Source: Cacajao melanocephalus (lineage: Eukaryota; Chordata; Mammalia; Primates; Pitheciidae). Taken from it: a stretch of DNA of 64,000 nt. Shown here in pieces: positions 47,901 through 62,193 of the stretch; the first letter of the stretch is position 1, and each line of letters opens with the position of its first letter. Location of the stretch: positions 1 through 64,000 of the forward strand of contig CAUYLG010065968.1 in the NCBI GenBank assembly GCA_963573385.1. Direction: 5' to 3'. The notes beneath the pieces are model-generated. The model was given only the letters and a program-made list of their open reading frames with translations. It had not been told where the DNA came from and did not search any database. Position numbers and translations under genes: made by a program.

Positions 47901-48620
47901 CCAATGAGAAAAAGGCGTATTTTGTCACTGTTGGATGAAATGTTCTGTAAATGCCTGCTATGTCCCCATTTGGTCTAATGGATGGTGTAAATACAATGTT
48001 TCTTTGATAATTTTGTGTTTAATTTTCTTTGTTTAATGCTGAGGGTGATTTAAAGTTCCAGAAATAATTGTGTTGGAGTCTATCCCTCCCTTTAAATGTA
48101 ATAATATTTGTTATATTTATATGAATTATCTGGTGTTGGTGGATATACGTTAAGAATTGTGATACCTCCTACTGAGTTGATCCCTCTATCATTACATAAT
48201 GATAATCTTCTCCTTTTCACTGGTTTTACTGAAGTCTCTTTTATGTGCTGCAAGCATAGTTATTCCTGTTAACTTTCGGTTTATGTTATGGCAAATACTT
48301 TCACATGAATTTACTGTAAATGTATATGTGTCTTTACAGGTGGTATGAGTTTCTTGTAGGCAGCATACAGTTGGGTCATGTTTTTGTTTTGTTTTTTGTT
48401 TGTTTCCATTCACCCAGTATACAACTTTTAAGTGGAAATTTTAATTTATTTACATTCAGAGTTATCACTGATATGTGGGGGATTATTCTTATCATTTTAT
48501 TAATTTATTCTCTGTTATTTTCTTTCCCTCATCCTGTTTATCATTGTGATTTGTTGGTTTTCTTTAGTAATAGCACTTAAATCTTTTCTCTTCCTTGTCT
48601 GTGTGTTTGCTGTAGCAGTA
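44915..48620 (-). mobile_element. L1 LINE, nearly complete ORF2 in reverse orientation
   Basis: Reads as reverse-complement L1 from the ORF2 C-terminus (ACCACATTTTCTTTATTAAT) through AATAATGCCCAGTAGTGG-type sequence, TTGCTGTGCAGAAGCTTTTT, TTAATCCATCCTGAGTTGGT and the RT region, to the endonuclease start near 48570 (AAATTTTAATTTATTTACAT). The 3'UTR is missing on the left. Many stops. A 73-codon minus-strand piece at 48192-48413 keeps the endonuclease motif CCLQETH with the catalytic Glu. Age class L1M. Confidence 0.94.
48192..48413 (-). pseudogene. L1 ORF2 endonuclease remnant
   Basis: The open piece contains KHDPTVCCLQETHTTCKDTY, the conserved block around the catalytic Glu of the L1 apurinic-type endonuclease. 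The downstream residues drift from the family and the frame then stops. A relic of the minus-strand L1. Confidence 0.9.
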
Positions 48621-48635
48621 GTTTCTACATTTTCA

Positions 48636-48755
48636 TGATGAAAGAAATGAGAAATTTACCAAAGAAATAGATTTTAAAAAAATAACCAAATAGAAATTCT
48701 GGAAGTAAAGAATTCATTGAATGATATATGAAATACATCTGCAAGCTTCTTAGAT
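48636..48755 (+). mobile_element. Small L1M ORF1-start block in the opposite orientation
   Basis: GAAATGAGAAATTTACCAAA, ATAACCAAATAGAAATTCTG and GTAAAGAATTCATTGAATGA match L1M ORF1/5'UTR-end sequence in the forward direction. The L1 pieces on both sides are in reverse orientation. It is probably an internal inversion within the same element, since ORF1 sequence belongs at this place. Confidence 0.75.
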
Positions 48756-50012
48756 GACATTAGTGGTAGCAGTGGGCAGGGCACTTGGATAGCAGATGTG
48801 GTATGAGAAATGCAGTAGCAATGTCTGGACAACCCTCTGAGTTCCAAGTTTTGCAGTGGCTGTTGACAGTGGCTGTAATGGTCTGAGTGGACAAGTTTCC
48901 AGGCCTACAGGTAGCATGTGCAGGTAAGGTGGCAGCTCTAGTGGTAGCAGTAATGTAGGCCAGCTCAACCTCAGGACCCCAGGAGAAGTGCTCAGGTACC
49001 AATAACGATGAACTAGTCTGGGAGATCCCCAGGCCACAGGACCTCATGCTGTGGCATTGGGGTACGGGGCAAAGCCAGGCTGGATTACCTTGTCCTTAGG
49101 CCCTCTAATCCTGTGTGCAAGTGCTGGCTGTGATAGGCAGAAGTGAAGTGATCCTCAGCTCCCCAGTGGAATTTCTGAATGGGGACTGCAGCAGTTGTGC
49201 TGCAGCATTACTACCGGGGAGGATGAGGTGGCTTTCAGTTGCGGTAACCATATGCAAATGAGAGGGAAACATGCACTTTGCTTGTGCTTCAGCCCAGGCA
49301 GCAGAAGCTCAGGCTTTCCTCACAGTTCAGTTCTGGCAGCAGCAGTCCACAGTGATGGCAGCTGAGGGCAGGGGACCCTGGGAGTGTGACTATGTAGTGG
49401 CTCCTCTTCTGGAGGTAGTTTGGTCACTACAGTGGCCTGTGCTTTGGCTTCAGTGAAGGCAGCCAGCCACAGAAGTGGTTGCAGACAGGGGTTGTCAGTG
49501 GAACTCCAGCGATATGGAGATGCAGGTGTGGTTGAGCCCTAGAGCAAGGTGCAGTCTACTGGAGTCTTGGATCTTGAAATGACACCTTGCCATAGCTGCT
49601 TAGGACTTGGAGGGTCTGTGGGATCCAGAGTAAACTTCTTCTCTGGAATAGAATCGTTGTACCATCTCCAGGCTGCTTCCTATGTTAGTTTCAGGGCCAG
49701 TGAGGATCAAGTGGCCCTTCTTTGGCTAGCATTGTAAGAATCCATGGTGAAATGTGGACTACTCGGGGGTCTCTCACTTAATCTTTCCCCATATTGGGAA
49801 GCCTCTCCAGGCTCTCAGCCCATCGTGGCCAATCAGGTGATCTTGCTTCCCTCTCTTTCCTTATTTTAGGTGTGTCTTGTCACTTTTTTGTTGAATTCCA
49901 GTTTCCTTTCTTAGATGATATATTCAAAGTGTGATTTTCTACTGACTATTTAGGTTCTTCTTTGTGGATATGTGCAAGATGTATCTAGTCAGCCATCTTA
50001 AAGCCTGTACTC
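48756..50012 (-). mobile_element. L1M 5'UTR, reverse orientation (GC-rich)
   Basis: The right end reads, on the minus strand, GGCTTTAAGATGGCTGACTA then GATACATCTTGCACATATCC, a standard L1M 5' terminus. GGAATTCAACAAAAAAGTGA and GCTGAGAGCCTGGAGAGGC follow. The rest is GC-rich with CAGCAGCAG/GTGGTAGCAGTG-type runs. It completes the minus-strand L1 at 44915-48620. Open frames of 61-95 codons here are UTR frames. Confidence 0.8.
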
Positions 50013-50024
50013 AGTTCGATCTTT

Positions 50025-51940
50025 TGCAGTACTCTAAGAAAGAAAATGATGGCAGCTTGACCTGGGTTTCTAATAGTGGAAATGGTAGGTAGAAATTTCT
50101 GTATTGTTTATGGAGCCCAGGTAGAATACATAAGCAGAATTTCTGGTAACTAGAAGAAAAGCAAAATGTGTGAATATTTTATAGACACTAGAAGATTAAC
50201 AATTAATTAAAGACAAAAAATATTCTCCTCAGTTTACATCTACATTTTTGAATTACGTGTGAAGCAAAGTTATTGCTAGTTGGAGAAAGGTGTACTTGAG
50301 AAGAAAGGAAGACTTTAAAAGGTTCTTTTAAAGAGTGAGAAAAGGAAATCTTCTAGGTGATAAGAGTAAAATTACTGGTTTATGTAGAATACTTCAAGGC
50401 TTGGGGAATTATTTTCTCTACTAAATGATAAATCTCTAATCTGTAAAAACAAAGCATGTCTACTCTTCATAGCCTTTTATATTTTTGACTAATATTTCTT
50501 TATTTTTACCTTTTATTTGCTAATTTGGTAAGATAAATTATTTACATGAAAATAACACACAATTTTTACAATATATGTTATATTTTTTCCCTTTAATATC
50601 ATGGCTGATATGTTCATTCTAGGTAGTCAAAAATACCATTTGAGTAATTGAGTTAACCACATAATAAAGGCTCAAAACACTTTGGCACTGTATTACATTA
50701 AATATTGTAAATATAGACATCTCAAAATGCGCATGTGTTTACACAGATACATTTATGCAAAAAAAAATAGTCATTAATACAGTTTTATTTAGGGATACCA
50801 ATTAATGCTATTCAGATCACTTTCCATCAACTCTTCTTCACTAAACTGATTAAGATTTGTTTCTACATTCTTGATGTGGAATTTCACTTTTGGAATATGT
50901 GTATATCTTTATTAAAGCTTATTTATCCTCTGTACTAGAAAAATCATGTCAGTCCTTGTCTTAAAGAAATCACTGTCTTCTTGGGAAAAGACATGAAACT
51001 TGAAAATAGAAGACTATAGGTGATGAAATCCAGTCAAACATTAATTTAAATTACATAGATCTCCAGGGTCTCTGGTACAAGAGAGGAGAGTAATCAGAGA
51101 GGACATGGGTCTCAGTTCTTCTGAGTCAGCGTAGGAACAATATGATAAAGAGGATTTCATTTATGTAATGTTATATTGAGTGGTGCAGAAAGTTATTTCA
51201 AGGGATCCAAGCCACTGAGCAGCCCCTCCTTTACTTGCAAGCTTTTCTAAATTAGTTATATCTCTGTTTGTTACATTTTTCTCATATGTAAGTTAGTTAA
51301 ATAGTAGCAAAGTCTTATCTTGAAGAGTGGCTCAGAGGCTTACCTTAAATAAGTGGTAGGGAAACATTTGTAGCATATTATACATTATACACATATTAAT
51401 TTAATATTTTTCTCTTAATAGGTAAATCCAGAAAAATTCAAAATGACTCACTTATTACTTATCCTAGATATCAGAAATCTATTACTATTCACTTACTTGT
51501 TCACTCATATCTATTTTTCCTTGGATCAAAAATATTTATGCTGGCCTGACTTTTTTCTTGGGCTGGGTTTGTGCTTGAACACAGTTCCTATTCTCAAGAA
51601 AAGACAATGAACCCATTTGACAGAGCTTAGGCACTTTTTAAAGGTGAAAGCAAAGAAGGTTCTACCAGATGGTAGAATATTCCAAATGGGTTGGTGAAGT
51701 CATAGCACAAACTATCATCCATGGTTATTGTTGTTATGCAAAGTCTTTAGGTAGTCGCAGGAAAGTTGCTAAACAAAAATTTATATCAAATAGTTTTTTC
51801 TCAAATTATAGAAACTGAGACAATATTGAAATTCAGAAATGTTCTAGCCAAGAGAGAAATGGCTGAATGAACTCTTTGCATAACGCACATTTAGAATCAC
51901 TACTGCCTGCCCATGTCCCAAGCAAACATTAAAATGTTTT
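50025..51940. other. Mostly unassigned, with L2-like pieces in reverse orientation
   Basis: Three short segments resemble reverse-complement L2: about 50040-50120 (AAATGATGGCAGCTTGACCT), 50945-51010 (CAGTCCTTGTCTTAAAGAAA) and 51585-51705 (GTTCCTATTCTCAAGAAAAG, ATGGTAGAATATTCCAAATG). Their order (upstream to 3' end on the minus strand) is not consistent with one element. Everything else is anonymous. All weak. Confidence 0.35.
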
Positions 51941-51944
51941 CCTA

Positions 51945-53947
<2,003 letters not shown>

Positions 53948-54379
53948 TATAAAAACTACATATGAAGGAAGAGAAACATCTATGCAGAAGAATTCCAATG
54001 AACTCAGTATAGATCCTCTGTCTTCAAAGAGGTTGAATATAATTTCCCACTCCCTGTACAGTCTACAGATAATGTCATCCTTCCAAAGAGTAAGATATGG
54101 AAAAGATGAAAAACAGCAACTTTACAGTAGAGAAGTCTGAGAAATATCACTTCAACCTGGTCATCAAGGTCAATATCCAAAGTGCTGAGTCACGTCGATA
54201 CGTGCTGATATATGTAGCCATGACATGATGTGATGTCAGTGACAGTTTACCTCTATGGTCTTTCTCCCAAAAAACCATGAGACCATTGTAATCACAGAAT
54301 ACCACACCCTCAATATGTAATTCAACTGAGAGACTTTCTGCAGAATATTTAACTAGTATTTCTCACAATTTTCAAGGCC
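53948..54379. other. Unassigned sequence
   Basis: About 430 bases with no confident assignment. The right part may belong to the L1M/HAL1-like 3' end that follows. Confidence 0.45.
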
Positions 54380-54690
54380 TTTAAGAATTAGCAAATCTGA
54401 AAAACTCTCACAACCAAGAGAAATCTTAGCAACATGATAACTAATTGTAATGCTGTGCCTGACATGGAATCCTGGAAAATAAAAAGGGACATTAGGCAGA
54501 ACTAAGGAAATAAGTAAATTTTACTGAATAAATAAGGAAATTTAGTTAATAATAGTGTACCAATATTGGTTCATTAATTGTAAAACATGCACCATCTTAA
54601 TGTAAGATGCTAATAATAGGAGGAACTGGGTAAGAGGTGTATGGGAATATCAGCTTCATAATTTTACCTACAGAATTTTCAATTTCTCTC
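54380..54690 (+). mobile_element. L1M/HAL1-type 3'UTR relic
   Basis: AAAAGGGACATTAGGCAGAA, TTTAGTTAATAATAGTGTAC, CAATATTGGTTCATTAATTG, TGTAAGATGCTAATAATAGG and AGGAACTGGGTAAGAGGTGT form an order I associate with the 3' ends of old L1M elements. The exact subfamily is unknown to me. Confidence 0.55.
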
Positions 54691-56149
54691 TTTTCCCCCT
54701 CACTACCCACCTACCATATACACAAAAAATCTTTTTTATTTTATTTTTTTGGAAAAAGTAGAGCAACAGAAGAAATTTGTATAGCTGTCTCAGATTTTTT
54801 TAATGTGATACATTAATAAATAATTCAAGATTTAATTAAATTATAAACTCATAAAAATTTTTAAAATATCTAGACAGAATGGAACAATAAAAGTAACCAA
54901 CAAAAATAAAAATGTGACTCTAAAGTTAAATGTTTTACAGATGCTAGAAATACAGAGATTAAATAAAGTCTCCTTACATAATCTTTAGTGGAGAAGACAT
55001 ATTATTAAGCATAAATTTATGATTACTCAGACCAGGTTAAATCTGTTAATTACATGTTACAAAATCACCTTGCTACTTTTCCTTCATGTATCCTCTATCC
55101 TTACAAATTTGGTTCATTTTCTTTTTCTCTACCTTGTATTATCTATGATGAATATGTCTCATTTATTTCAGTATCTTCAGAGCCTAATAACATAAAATGT
55201 AATACATATATTATTAATTGAACTATAATTAATGGTCATAAATAAGAGGAGAGTTAACATTAAATATAAAAAATATTTCTAAAAGTTGAAGCTATTCAAA
55301 AGTGTAAGGAGCATCTTTGTAAAATGTAGATGCCTTCACTTCTTTGTAGCTCTAAGGGTTGAATTTTATGTCTATACTTATAAAGCCTCTTCTAATTTGA
55401 AGTTTTCCCAGTTCCATGAACAGAATATATTGATGCAAATTAAATATAAATTTCACATATTGACATTAAGCTGATGAAGTAGCTCTAATGAAGAAAAAAA
55501 GCATATACTAGCTAGAAGTCATCCTGAGAGTGATATTGAGTAAACTTCTTTGGAATGAGAAAACTCTCAAAGGTTACATCTGTTAAGTAAAAAATAGTAG
55601 ACTCAGAGTTGTAAAGGAAGGTTAAAAGCAGCGAATAATGGGAAAGGTCATGAAGGTAGAATATTGCTCAACATAATCCACTGGATATTTTTAACACATG
55701 ATATGAAGGTAAATGTAACATTGCTGAAGTAGAAGCTGAATTTAAAAAGGCTCATCCTAAGTAAGTGGATATAATGAAAATTTCATCAATCTATATTTTA
55801 GTACAATTTCTGAGGGGTGAGGAGAAATTTTCTTTGGTATGAATATATTAACTGAAGTAAAGATACATTAAGTCTTACATTCTAGTATTTTAATTTTTCA
55901 TCGAAGTAAAACACATAGTGATGATGCCCAGATGAAATACCTGGAAGTCATCTTATGCTTTGGAGGAACCATTCAAATATGGTTCAGTTTAGTATAATAT
56001 TGTTATGATATACAGTTGCTATGACATTCTTTTCTCTAAATTACCAACTTGGGTCATCTAGAAATCTGAGTAATTAAATTTGATCATTTATATCTCTCAC
56101 ATGAGTTGACCAATGATATTTAAAAATGATGTTTAAAATGACACAAAGC
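54691..56149. other. Unassigned AT-rich sequence
   Basis: About 1.5 kb with no recognised repeat or gene. The 62-codon frame at 55286-55474 has no domain. Confidence 0.5.
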
Positions 56150-56691
<542 letters not shown>

Positions 56692-57184
56692 TTTATGCAA
56701 AAGGCAACCTTATGAATCACCTATAGGGAATTGCTACATTTTAGGTCGTATGTCTTTTTTTCTTTTTCCTCTAAAATTAACCACATTTCTTTCAGTCAAT
56801 TTAGGGAACAGACAAGGGTATTTATTTTTAAAATGAGTCAGATTAAGAAAGGAAATAAAATTTTTGTTCAAATATCTACTATTAACAACTTAATTTACAA
56901 AGCAATAAAACATAATTTTTGTATGGCTTACAAATTAACTTTAACAGCTAGTTCAAAAGAGATACAATTATATTTTGAGTGATAATAACAGTGTTAAAAT
57001 AAGAACATACTTTTACAGATTCCTACCTGGAAGCATATATTTATTTGGATATCTAAGTCATTATAAAGTCACATTTTTCTGTATTCACAATGTATATTTT
57101 CCCATGCTGTGAATTTATATAAAATGTGGTACAAGATTAAAAAATGTACCACTTTGATATTACTGTGTTTGACTCTGTTGTATT
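56692..57184. other. Unassigned AT-rich sequence
   Basis: About 490 bases with no recognised feature. The 83-codon frame at 56731-56982 is AT-rich and without domains. Confidence 0.5.
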
Positions 57185-57790
57185 TGTGGAACTGCATCAA
57201 CTTTCTGCCTTCAATCTCTTACCCTTCTAATTCATCCTCCACATTCTGTGAGATATCCTCTAAAATGTAAATTGGGTGATTTTACTCCTTTTCTTCAAGT
57301 TATTCAGTGTTCCTCCACCATCTTGAAGATAAATCTAAATGTCTTCGTGTGCTATACGTAGCACTGCAGGGTTAGCACTTGTGTCCTCTTTTCCAAATTT
57401 TACGCATGCTGTTTACCATGAGAATCCTACAATATTAATACTTCCCTGAGTGTGCCCTGCACTCTCATATTATCCTTTCTCTGTCCGGATTCTTCTTTCT
57501 CCAACATCCATCTAACTCTTCCTGGTACTTGGAGGCTCAGTTTCACGTGTACATTCTTCTGAAAGATTGCTGTGATTATTCACTGCTTTTACTGTAGACT
57601 TGGTTTAGTACCTCTTCTGTGTGCTTCACCTCATGCACAATTCATCACCTTGCTTGTCACTGTGTATTTTAAAATCAGTGTTCTTTTGTGTGTTTTTCAC
57701 TAGATTCCTTATTTCTTCACGTTGAGACACAGATACCATATCTAATATTAATACAAAGATCATTGAATACTTTAATAAATGAATTTATAA
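57185..57790 (+). mobile_element. L2 LINE, about 600 bp of the 3' region
   Basis: The longest L2 in the window and well collinear: TCTTCAAGTTATTCAGTGTT and GATAAATCTAAATGTCTTCG (from the 'ataaagtccaaactcctt' region), ACGCATGCTGTTTACC, GGAGGCTCAGTTTCACGTGT, CACCTCATGCACAATTCATC, CTTGCTTGTCACTGTGTATT and ACACAGATACCATATCTAAT, ending near AATACTTTAATAAATGAATT. Non-coding now. Confidence 0.72.
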
Positions 57791-58470
57791 AATAATTAAT
57801 TTATCCAAATAAAAAACCTAGGCCCTCTGCCACAGTATTTTAGTCTGCATTTATACTGCACACTTTCTTTGAAAGAAGTCTTCTTCAAAGAATATGTAAA
57901 CCCCTTTATATACCAACCTAATGTAAACTATGGTACAATATCTCCCATATATAAATGAGATTCAAAATGTTTTCAGTCTATCCCTGGGTAAGTAAAATTT
58001 TAAAATTTCTCTTGTCAGGAATAATGACTGAAAGGATGTGTTTATAACTAAGATATCTAGCTGCCAATCAGTATTAGTGAGACAGAAGGAGAAAATGAAA
58101 GAAAAATGGAAAAAAATCAAAGAAGAAATAGGCAAACGTCACAGAATCAATGGCATTCAAATGGACTACTTTGTAAATCATGTTTCCTACCTCATAAACA
58201 CATTACTATCTTGTTTTTATCCACAAGTCTACCAGCATTTCCCCCTTCTTTCTTTGAGGTTCAAACTTCTTTAAATCTTCTCAACATAACTCAGTAGACA
58301 ATATTAAAAAATAACAATTGAAATGACAATATTTAAAAACAACAAAAAACAGATGTCCTTCTTTCCACGGCAAGCTATTGTTGACTACAGCATATGGAAG
58401 CATGAATCACAGCAGGATGGCAAGACAAGCTGGCAAGGGGCAAGAATGCACCAGAAGGGTCTTTGTTTTA
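57791..58470. other. Unassigned sequence
   Basis: About 680 bases. The overlapping 78- and 63-codon frames near 58038-58297 are Lys-rich or anonymous with no domain. Confidence 0.5.
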
Positions 58471-58825
58471 TGCTAATTGTTTCTCCCCCAAATTCACATG
58501 TTGAATCCTAGCTCCCAGAACCTCAGAATGTGACAGAATTTGGAAGTGGGGTCATCAAAGAGGGGACTGAATTAAAAATGAGGCTTTTAGGGTGGGGGTC
58601 CTAATACAATGTAACTGTCTCCTCAGAAGAGGAAGAAATACCCAGCATGTATGCCCACATAGCAAAGGCTATCTCCAATCAAAGGATAGCGGCCGCAGGG
58701 GAAACCAAACCTGCTGACAACCTGATCTTGGACTTCAGCATCTAGAACTGTGAAAAGATAATTACTGTTATTGAAGCCACCCACTCAGTGGTATTTTTTC
58801 ATGCCATCTCTACCAAACTAACTCA
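58471..58825 (+). mobile_element. MLT1 (ERVL-MaLR) LTR containing a NotI site
   Basis: Nearly full-length MLT1 LTR: TGCTAATTGTTTCTCCCCCA, CAAATTCACATGTTGAATCC, GAACCTCAGAATGTGACAGA, AAAATGAGGCTTTTAGGGTG, CAGGGGAAACCAAACCTGCT, TTGGACTTCAGCATCTAGAA and CCACCCACTCAGTGGTATTT, ending ACTAACTCA. GCGGCCGC at 58688-58695 is a CpG-rich 8-mer, rare in AT-rich DNA. Flanking 5-mers do not match convincingly. Confidence 0.87.
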
Positions 58826-59179
58826 GGGTCCAAGTTGAGAGAAGGCCCTATGGGAGTCAGGGCCTGAGCAAATGGGGCATCCAGCCAAGGTGGAAGCTTA
58901 GATCAGCAGACTGGCTATATACAGGAGTTTGAACAAGATAAAAGCATAGAGAATAATGAGAAGCAGCCTTCCCACTCTTGAAGAAGAGAAGTACAGGAAT
59001 GGAAAAGAAGAAAGCTAGATTAAAGGATGAGGTTCAATTTATATACTTTGAAACTGTTTACTGAAAGAGCGTGAAAAACAAGAGCAGTTCAGTAGAAATG
59101 AGCACAATTAGAACTTACTTTCTATTTTCTAAAAATAATTCTCTATTAAAAGGAGCTACAAATGCTTGTATTTTTAAGG
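58826..59179. other. Unassigned sequence
   Basis: About 350 bases with no recognised feature. Confidence 0.5.
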
Positions 59180-60665
59180 GACACTGAATAGCCAGAATGA
59201 TATTTAAAAAGAAGAACAAATTCAGAGTTTCATATTTTCGAATTTTAAAACTTACTATAAAAGATGATAAACAGAGTGATACTGTCACAAAGGTAAATAT
59301 ATAGGCCAATGAACTAGAATGGAGGAATTAAACCTAGATATTGCCAGCTAACTAATTTTCAACAAAGATTCTAAGAGTAAGGAAAAGTCTGTAATATCTG
59401 GTGTTGAAGAAACTAAATGTCTACATATAACTAATAAAATTAGACTCATATTTCATACTACATACAAATTTAACTCTAAATAGACCCTTATCTTAAAGCA
59501 TATACAATAATTAACTCAAAATGGATCAATGATTTAAGTATAAAAGCTGAAACCAAAAAATACTGAACAAAATTGGCATACATCCTTATGACACTAGATT
59601 TGGCAATAGATTATTAGAAATGACGCTGAAAGCATGAACAACAAAAAAAATCACAAAAAGAAGATAAACTGGATTTTATCAAAATTAAACACTTTTGTGC
59701 ATCAAAGTCAACTACCAAGAAAGTAAGAAGAAAACTTACAGAATAGGATAAAATATTTGTAAGTCATTTACCTGATAATAATCTGATAATGAAAATATAT
59801 AAAGAACTTTTATAACTCAACACTAAAATGACAATTAAAAAGACTAAGGACTTGAAAGGACATTTCTCAGAAGAAGATATAGAAATGACTAACAAATATA
59901 TAAAAAGATGTTCAGTATTAGTCACAAGGGAAATTCAAATGCAAACCACAATAAAATGCCAATGAACACTTACTAGTATTGCTGAATCAATAATAATAAT
60001 AATACATGTTAGTAAGTATACAGATAAATTGGAATCCCTATACTTTACTGGAAAAAATGGTATAGCTGATGCAGAAAATAGTTTTGTCATTTCTCACGAA
60101 TTAAAACAGAATTCCCATATGATCCAGAAATTTTACCCCTAGGTATATACTCAAAATAACTGAACACAAATTGAAGCAGGCCCTTTTACATGAATGTTTA
60201 TAGCAGCATTATTCACAATAGTTCCAAGGGGAAAACAATCCAAATATCTCCAATATGCATCAACAGATGAATGTACAAAACAAACAGTGAAATACATATG
60301 CAATAGAATTGTGAAATATATATGCAGCAGAATATTATTCAGCAATGAAAAGGAATGAAGGAATGATAAATACCACAGTGTGAATGAACTTTGAAAACAT
60401 TATGCTAAGTGAAAGAACCCAGACACAACAGGTCACATATTATATGATTCTTCTGCTATAAAATATCCAGAATTAGTAAATCCATAAACCCAGAAACCAG
60501 GTCAATGCTTACCAAGGTTAGGAGAAGTAGAGAAAGAGGAGTTATGGCCTAATGGGTATACAATTTCATGTTGGGGTGATAAAAATATTTTAGAACTAGA
60601 TAGAAGTGTTGGTTTTACCACATTGTGACTGTCCTAACTATTCTAAATAACACAAAATTTTTATT
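59180..60665 (+). mobile_element. Ancient L1M (L1MC-like), ORF2 3' half and 3'UTR
   Basis: Contains L1 ORF2 C-terminal landmarks (GAACTAGAATGGAGGAATTA, AACAAAGATTCTAAGAGTAA, TTTTGTGCATCAAAGTCAAC, GGACATTTCTCAGAAGAAGA, AAATTTTACCCCTAGGTATA, TTATAGCAGCATTATTCACA, CAGCAGAATATTATTCAGCA). An L1M 3'UTR follows (GTTGGGGTGATAAAAATATT, CACATTGTGACTGTCCTAAC). Heavily mutated. Confidence 0.87.
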
Positions 60666-61144
60666 AAAATAATTTTACATATGTGAATTTCCTGTCATTA
60701 AGAAAATCCTTGTTTGATAATCTTCATAGTCACAACATAATGTTAAATGATGCTAAAATTAGTATGTAAATGTAGAATAAGGAATACTATCTTACATAGT
60801 CTCAAAGTATATACCCACAAACTGTTTATTAACTTCAAAGGGAATTTAAAAAGTAACTTTACGTTGGAGAAGCTTCACAGACATCATCTTGGTGAAATTT
60901 CATCAATATGATGAAGGCACTATTAATGGAAAAATTCCACATGTGTACCATTCAACAGGATATAATGAAAGACTCGGTATCATCTCTGTAATTTGCAGGC
61001 CCAAATGCATGGCCTGTGTGTAAACAGAAGGAAACAGAAATAAGTAACAACTCACTGGAATGTTCAATACTGTATTAGGTCTCTATGTTCAAACTTTGAG
61101 ATGGTACGCAAAACAGTGAGATCCCTGGGCAATAGTATGCAGGG
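60666..61144. other. Unassigned sequence
   Basis: About 480 bases between two L1s with no recognised family. Confidence 0.5.
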
Positions 61145-61890
61145 GTTTTTTTTTCATATTTATTTTATTTTTAATTTTTATAGTTTTAGTGGTTGTAAGT
61201 TCAGTTTTGTTCCATGGATATATTGGGTAATGGTGATATGTTGGGTATAAATACAGTTTTGTTACATGGATATGTCGTATAGCCCACCTGGGCTTTTAGT
61301 GTAAATGTCATCCAAATAGTGTAGATTTTACTCATTAGGTAGCACCCTGCTCTCAACCTTCCACTTTTCTGAGTGTCCAGTGTCTATTATTCCACTCTCT
61401 ATGTCCATGGGTGTACATTGTTTGGTCCCACTTCTAAGTGAGAACATGTGTTATTTGACCTCCTGTTTCTGAGTTATTTCACCAAAAATAATGGCTTCCA
61501 GTTCCATCTGTGGTGCTGCACAAACACGATTTCATTATTTTTATGGCTAATATACCATGGTGTATATATAGATTTTCTTTATCCAAGCATCCATTGATGG
61601 GCACTTCAGTTGGTTCCATACATTTACTATTGTGAATAGTGTTGCAATAAATGTATGAGTGCAGGTATCTCTTTTATATAATTATTACTGTTTGTTTGCA
61701 TAAATACCCACTAGTGAGACTCTTGGATTGAATGGCAATTCTATTTTTAGTTCTTTGAGAAATCTCTGTATTGTTTTCTATAGAAGTTTTATTGATTTAC
61801 ATTTCTACCAACAATGTATAGGCATTCCTTCTTCTCCACATTCTCACCAACATCTACTTTATTACTTTTTAAAATAATAATAGCCATTCT
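61145..61890 (-). mobile_element. L1 3' end, reverse orientation, first part of a split element
   Basis: Begins with a T run (the reverse of a poly(A) tail) and the reverse 3'UTR (GTTACATGGATATGTCGTAT, GTGTCCAGTGTCTATTATTC), then ORF2 C-terminus (CACTTCTAAGTGAGAACATG, GCATCCATTGATGGGCACTT, AGTTCTTTGAGAAATCTCTG, CTCCACATTCTCACCAACAT). It breaks at 61890 and resumes at 63699 after a 1.8-kb insertion. Class about L1PB/L1MA. Confidence 0.93.
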
Positions 61891-61891
61891 C

Positions 61892-62185
61892 AGCTGGGCT
61901 CAGTGGCTCATGCCTGTAATCATAGCACTTTCAGAGGCCGAGGTAGGCAGATCACTTGAGATCAGGAATTTGAGACCAGACTGCCCAATAAGGTGAAACC
62001 CTTTCTCTACTAAAAATACAAAAATTAGCCGGGCATGGTGGTGGGCACCTGTAATCCCAACTACTTGAGAGGCGGAGACAGGAGAATCACTTGGACTGAG
62101 AAACTGGAGTTTTCACTGAGCTGAGATCGCACCATTGGACTCCAGCCTACAGGACAGAGTAAGACTCCATCTAAAAAAAAAAAAA
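61892..62185 (+). mobile_element. AluS at the L1/L1 junction
   Basis: Dimeric Alu from AGCTGGGCTCAGTGGCTCAT through TACTAAAAATACAAAAATTA to GACTCCATCT plus an A-tail. It is flanked by CCATTCTC (61884-61891) and CCATCCTC (62186-62193), a near-perfect 8-bp duplication. It sits inside the left copy of the 18-bp duplication of the plus-strand L1. The 60-codon frame at 61814-61996 crosses L1 and Alu and is not a gene. Confidence 0.94.
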
Positions 62186-62193
62186 CCATCCTC

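Noticed and set aside
48750..49047. Pair of 95-codon minus-strand frames as an overlapping gene
   Set aside because: Both fall in an L1M 5'UTR; overlapping frames in GC-rich UTR are expected by chance.
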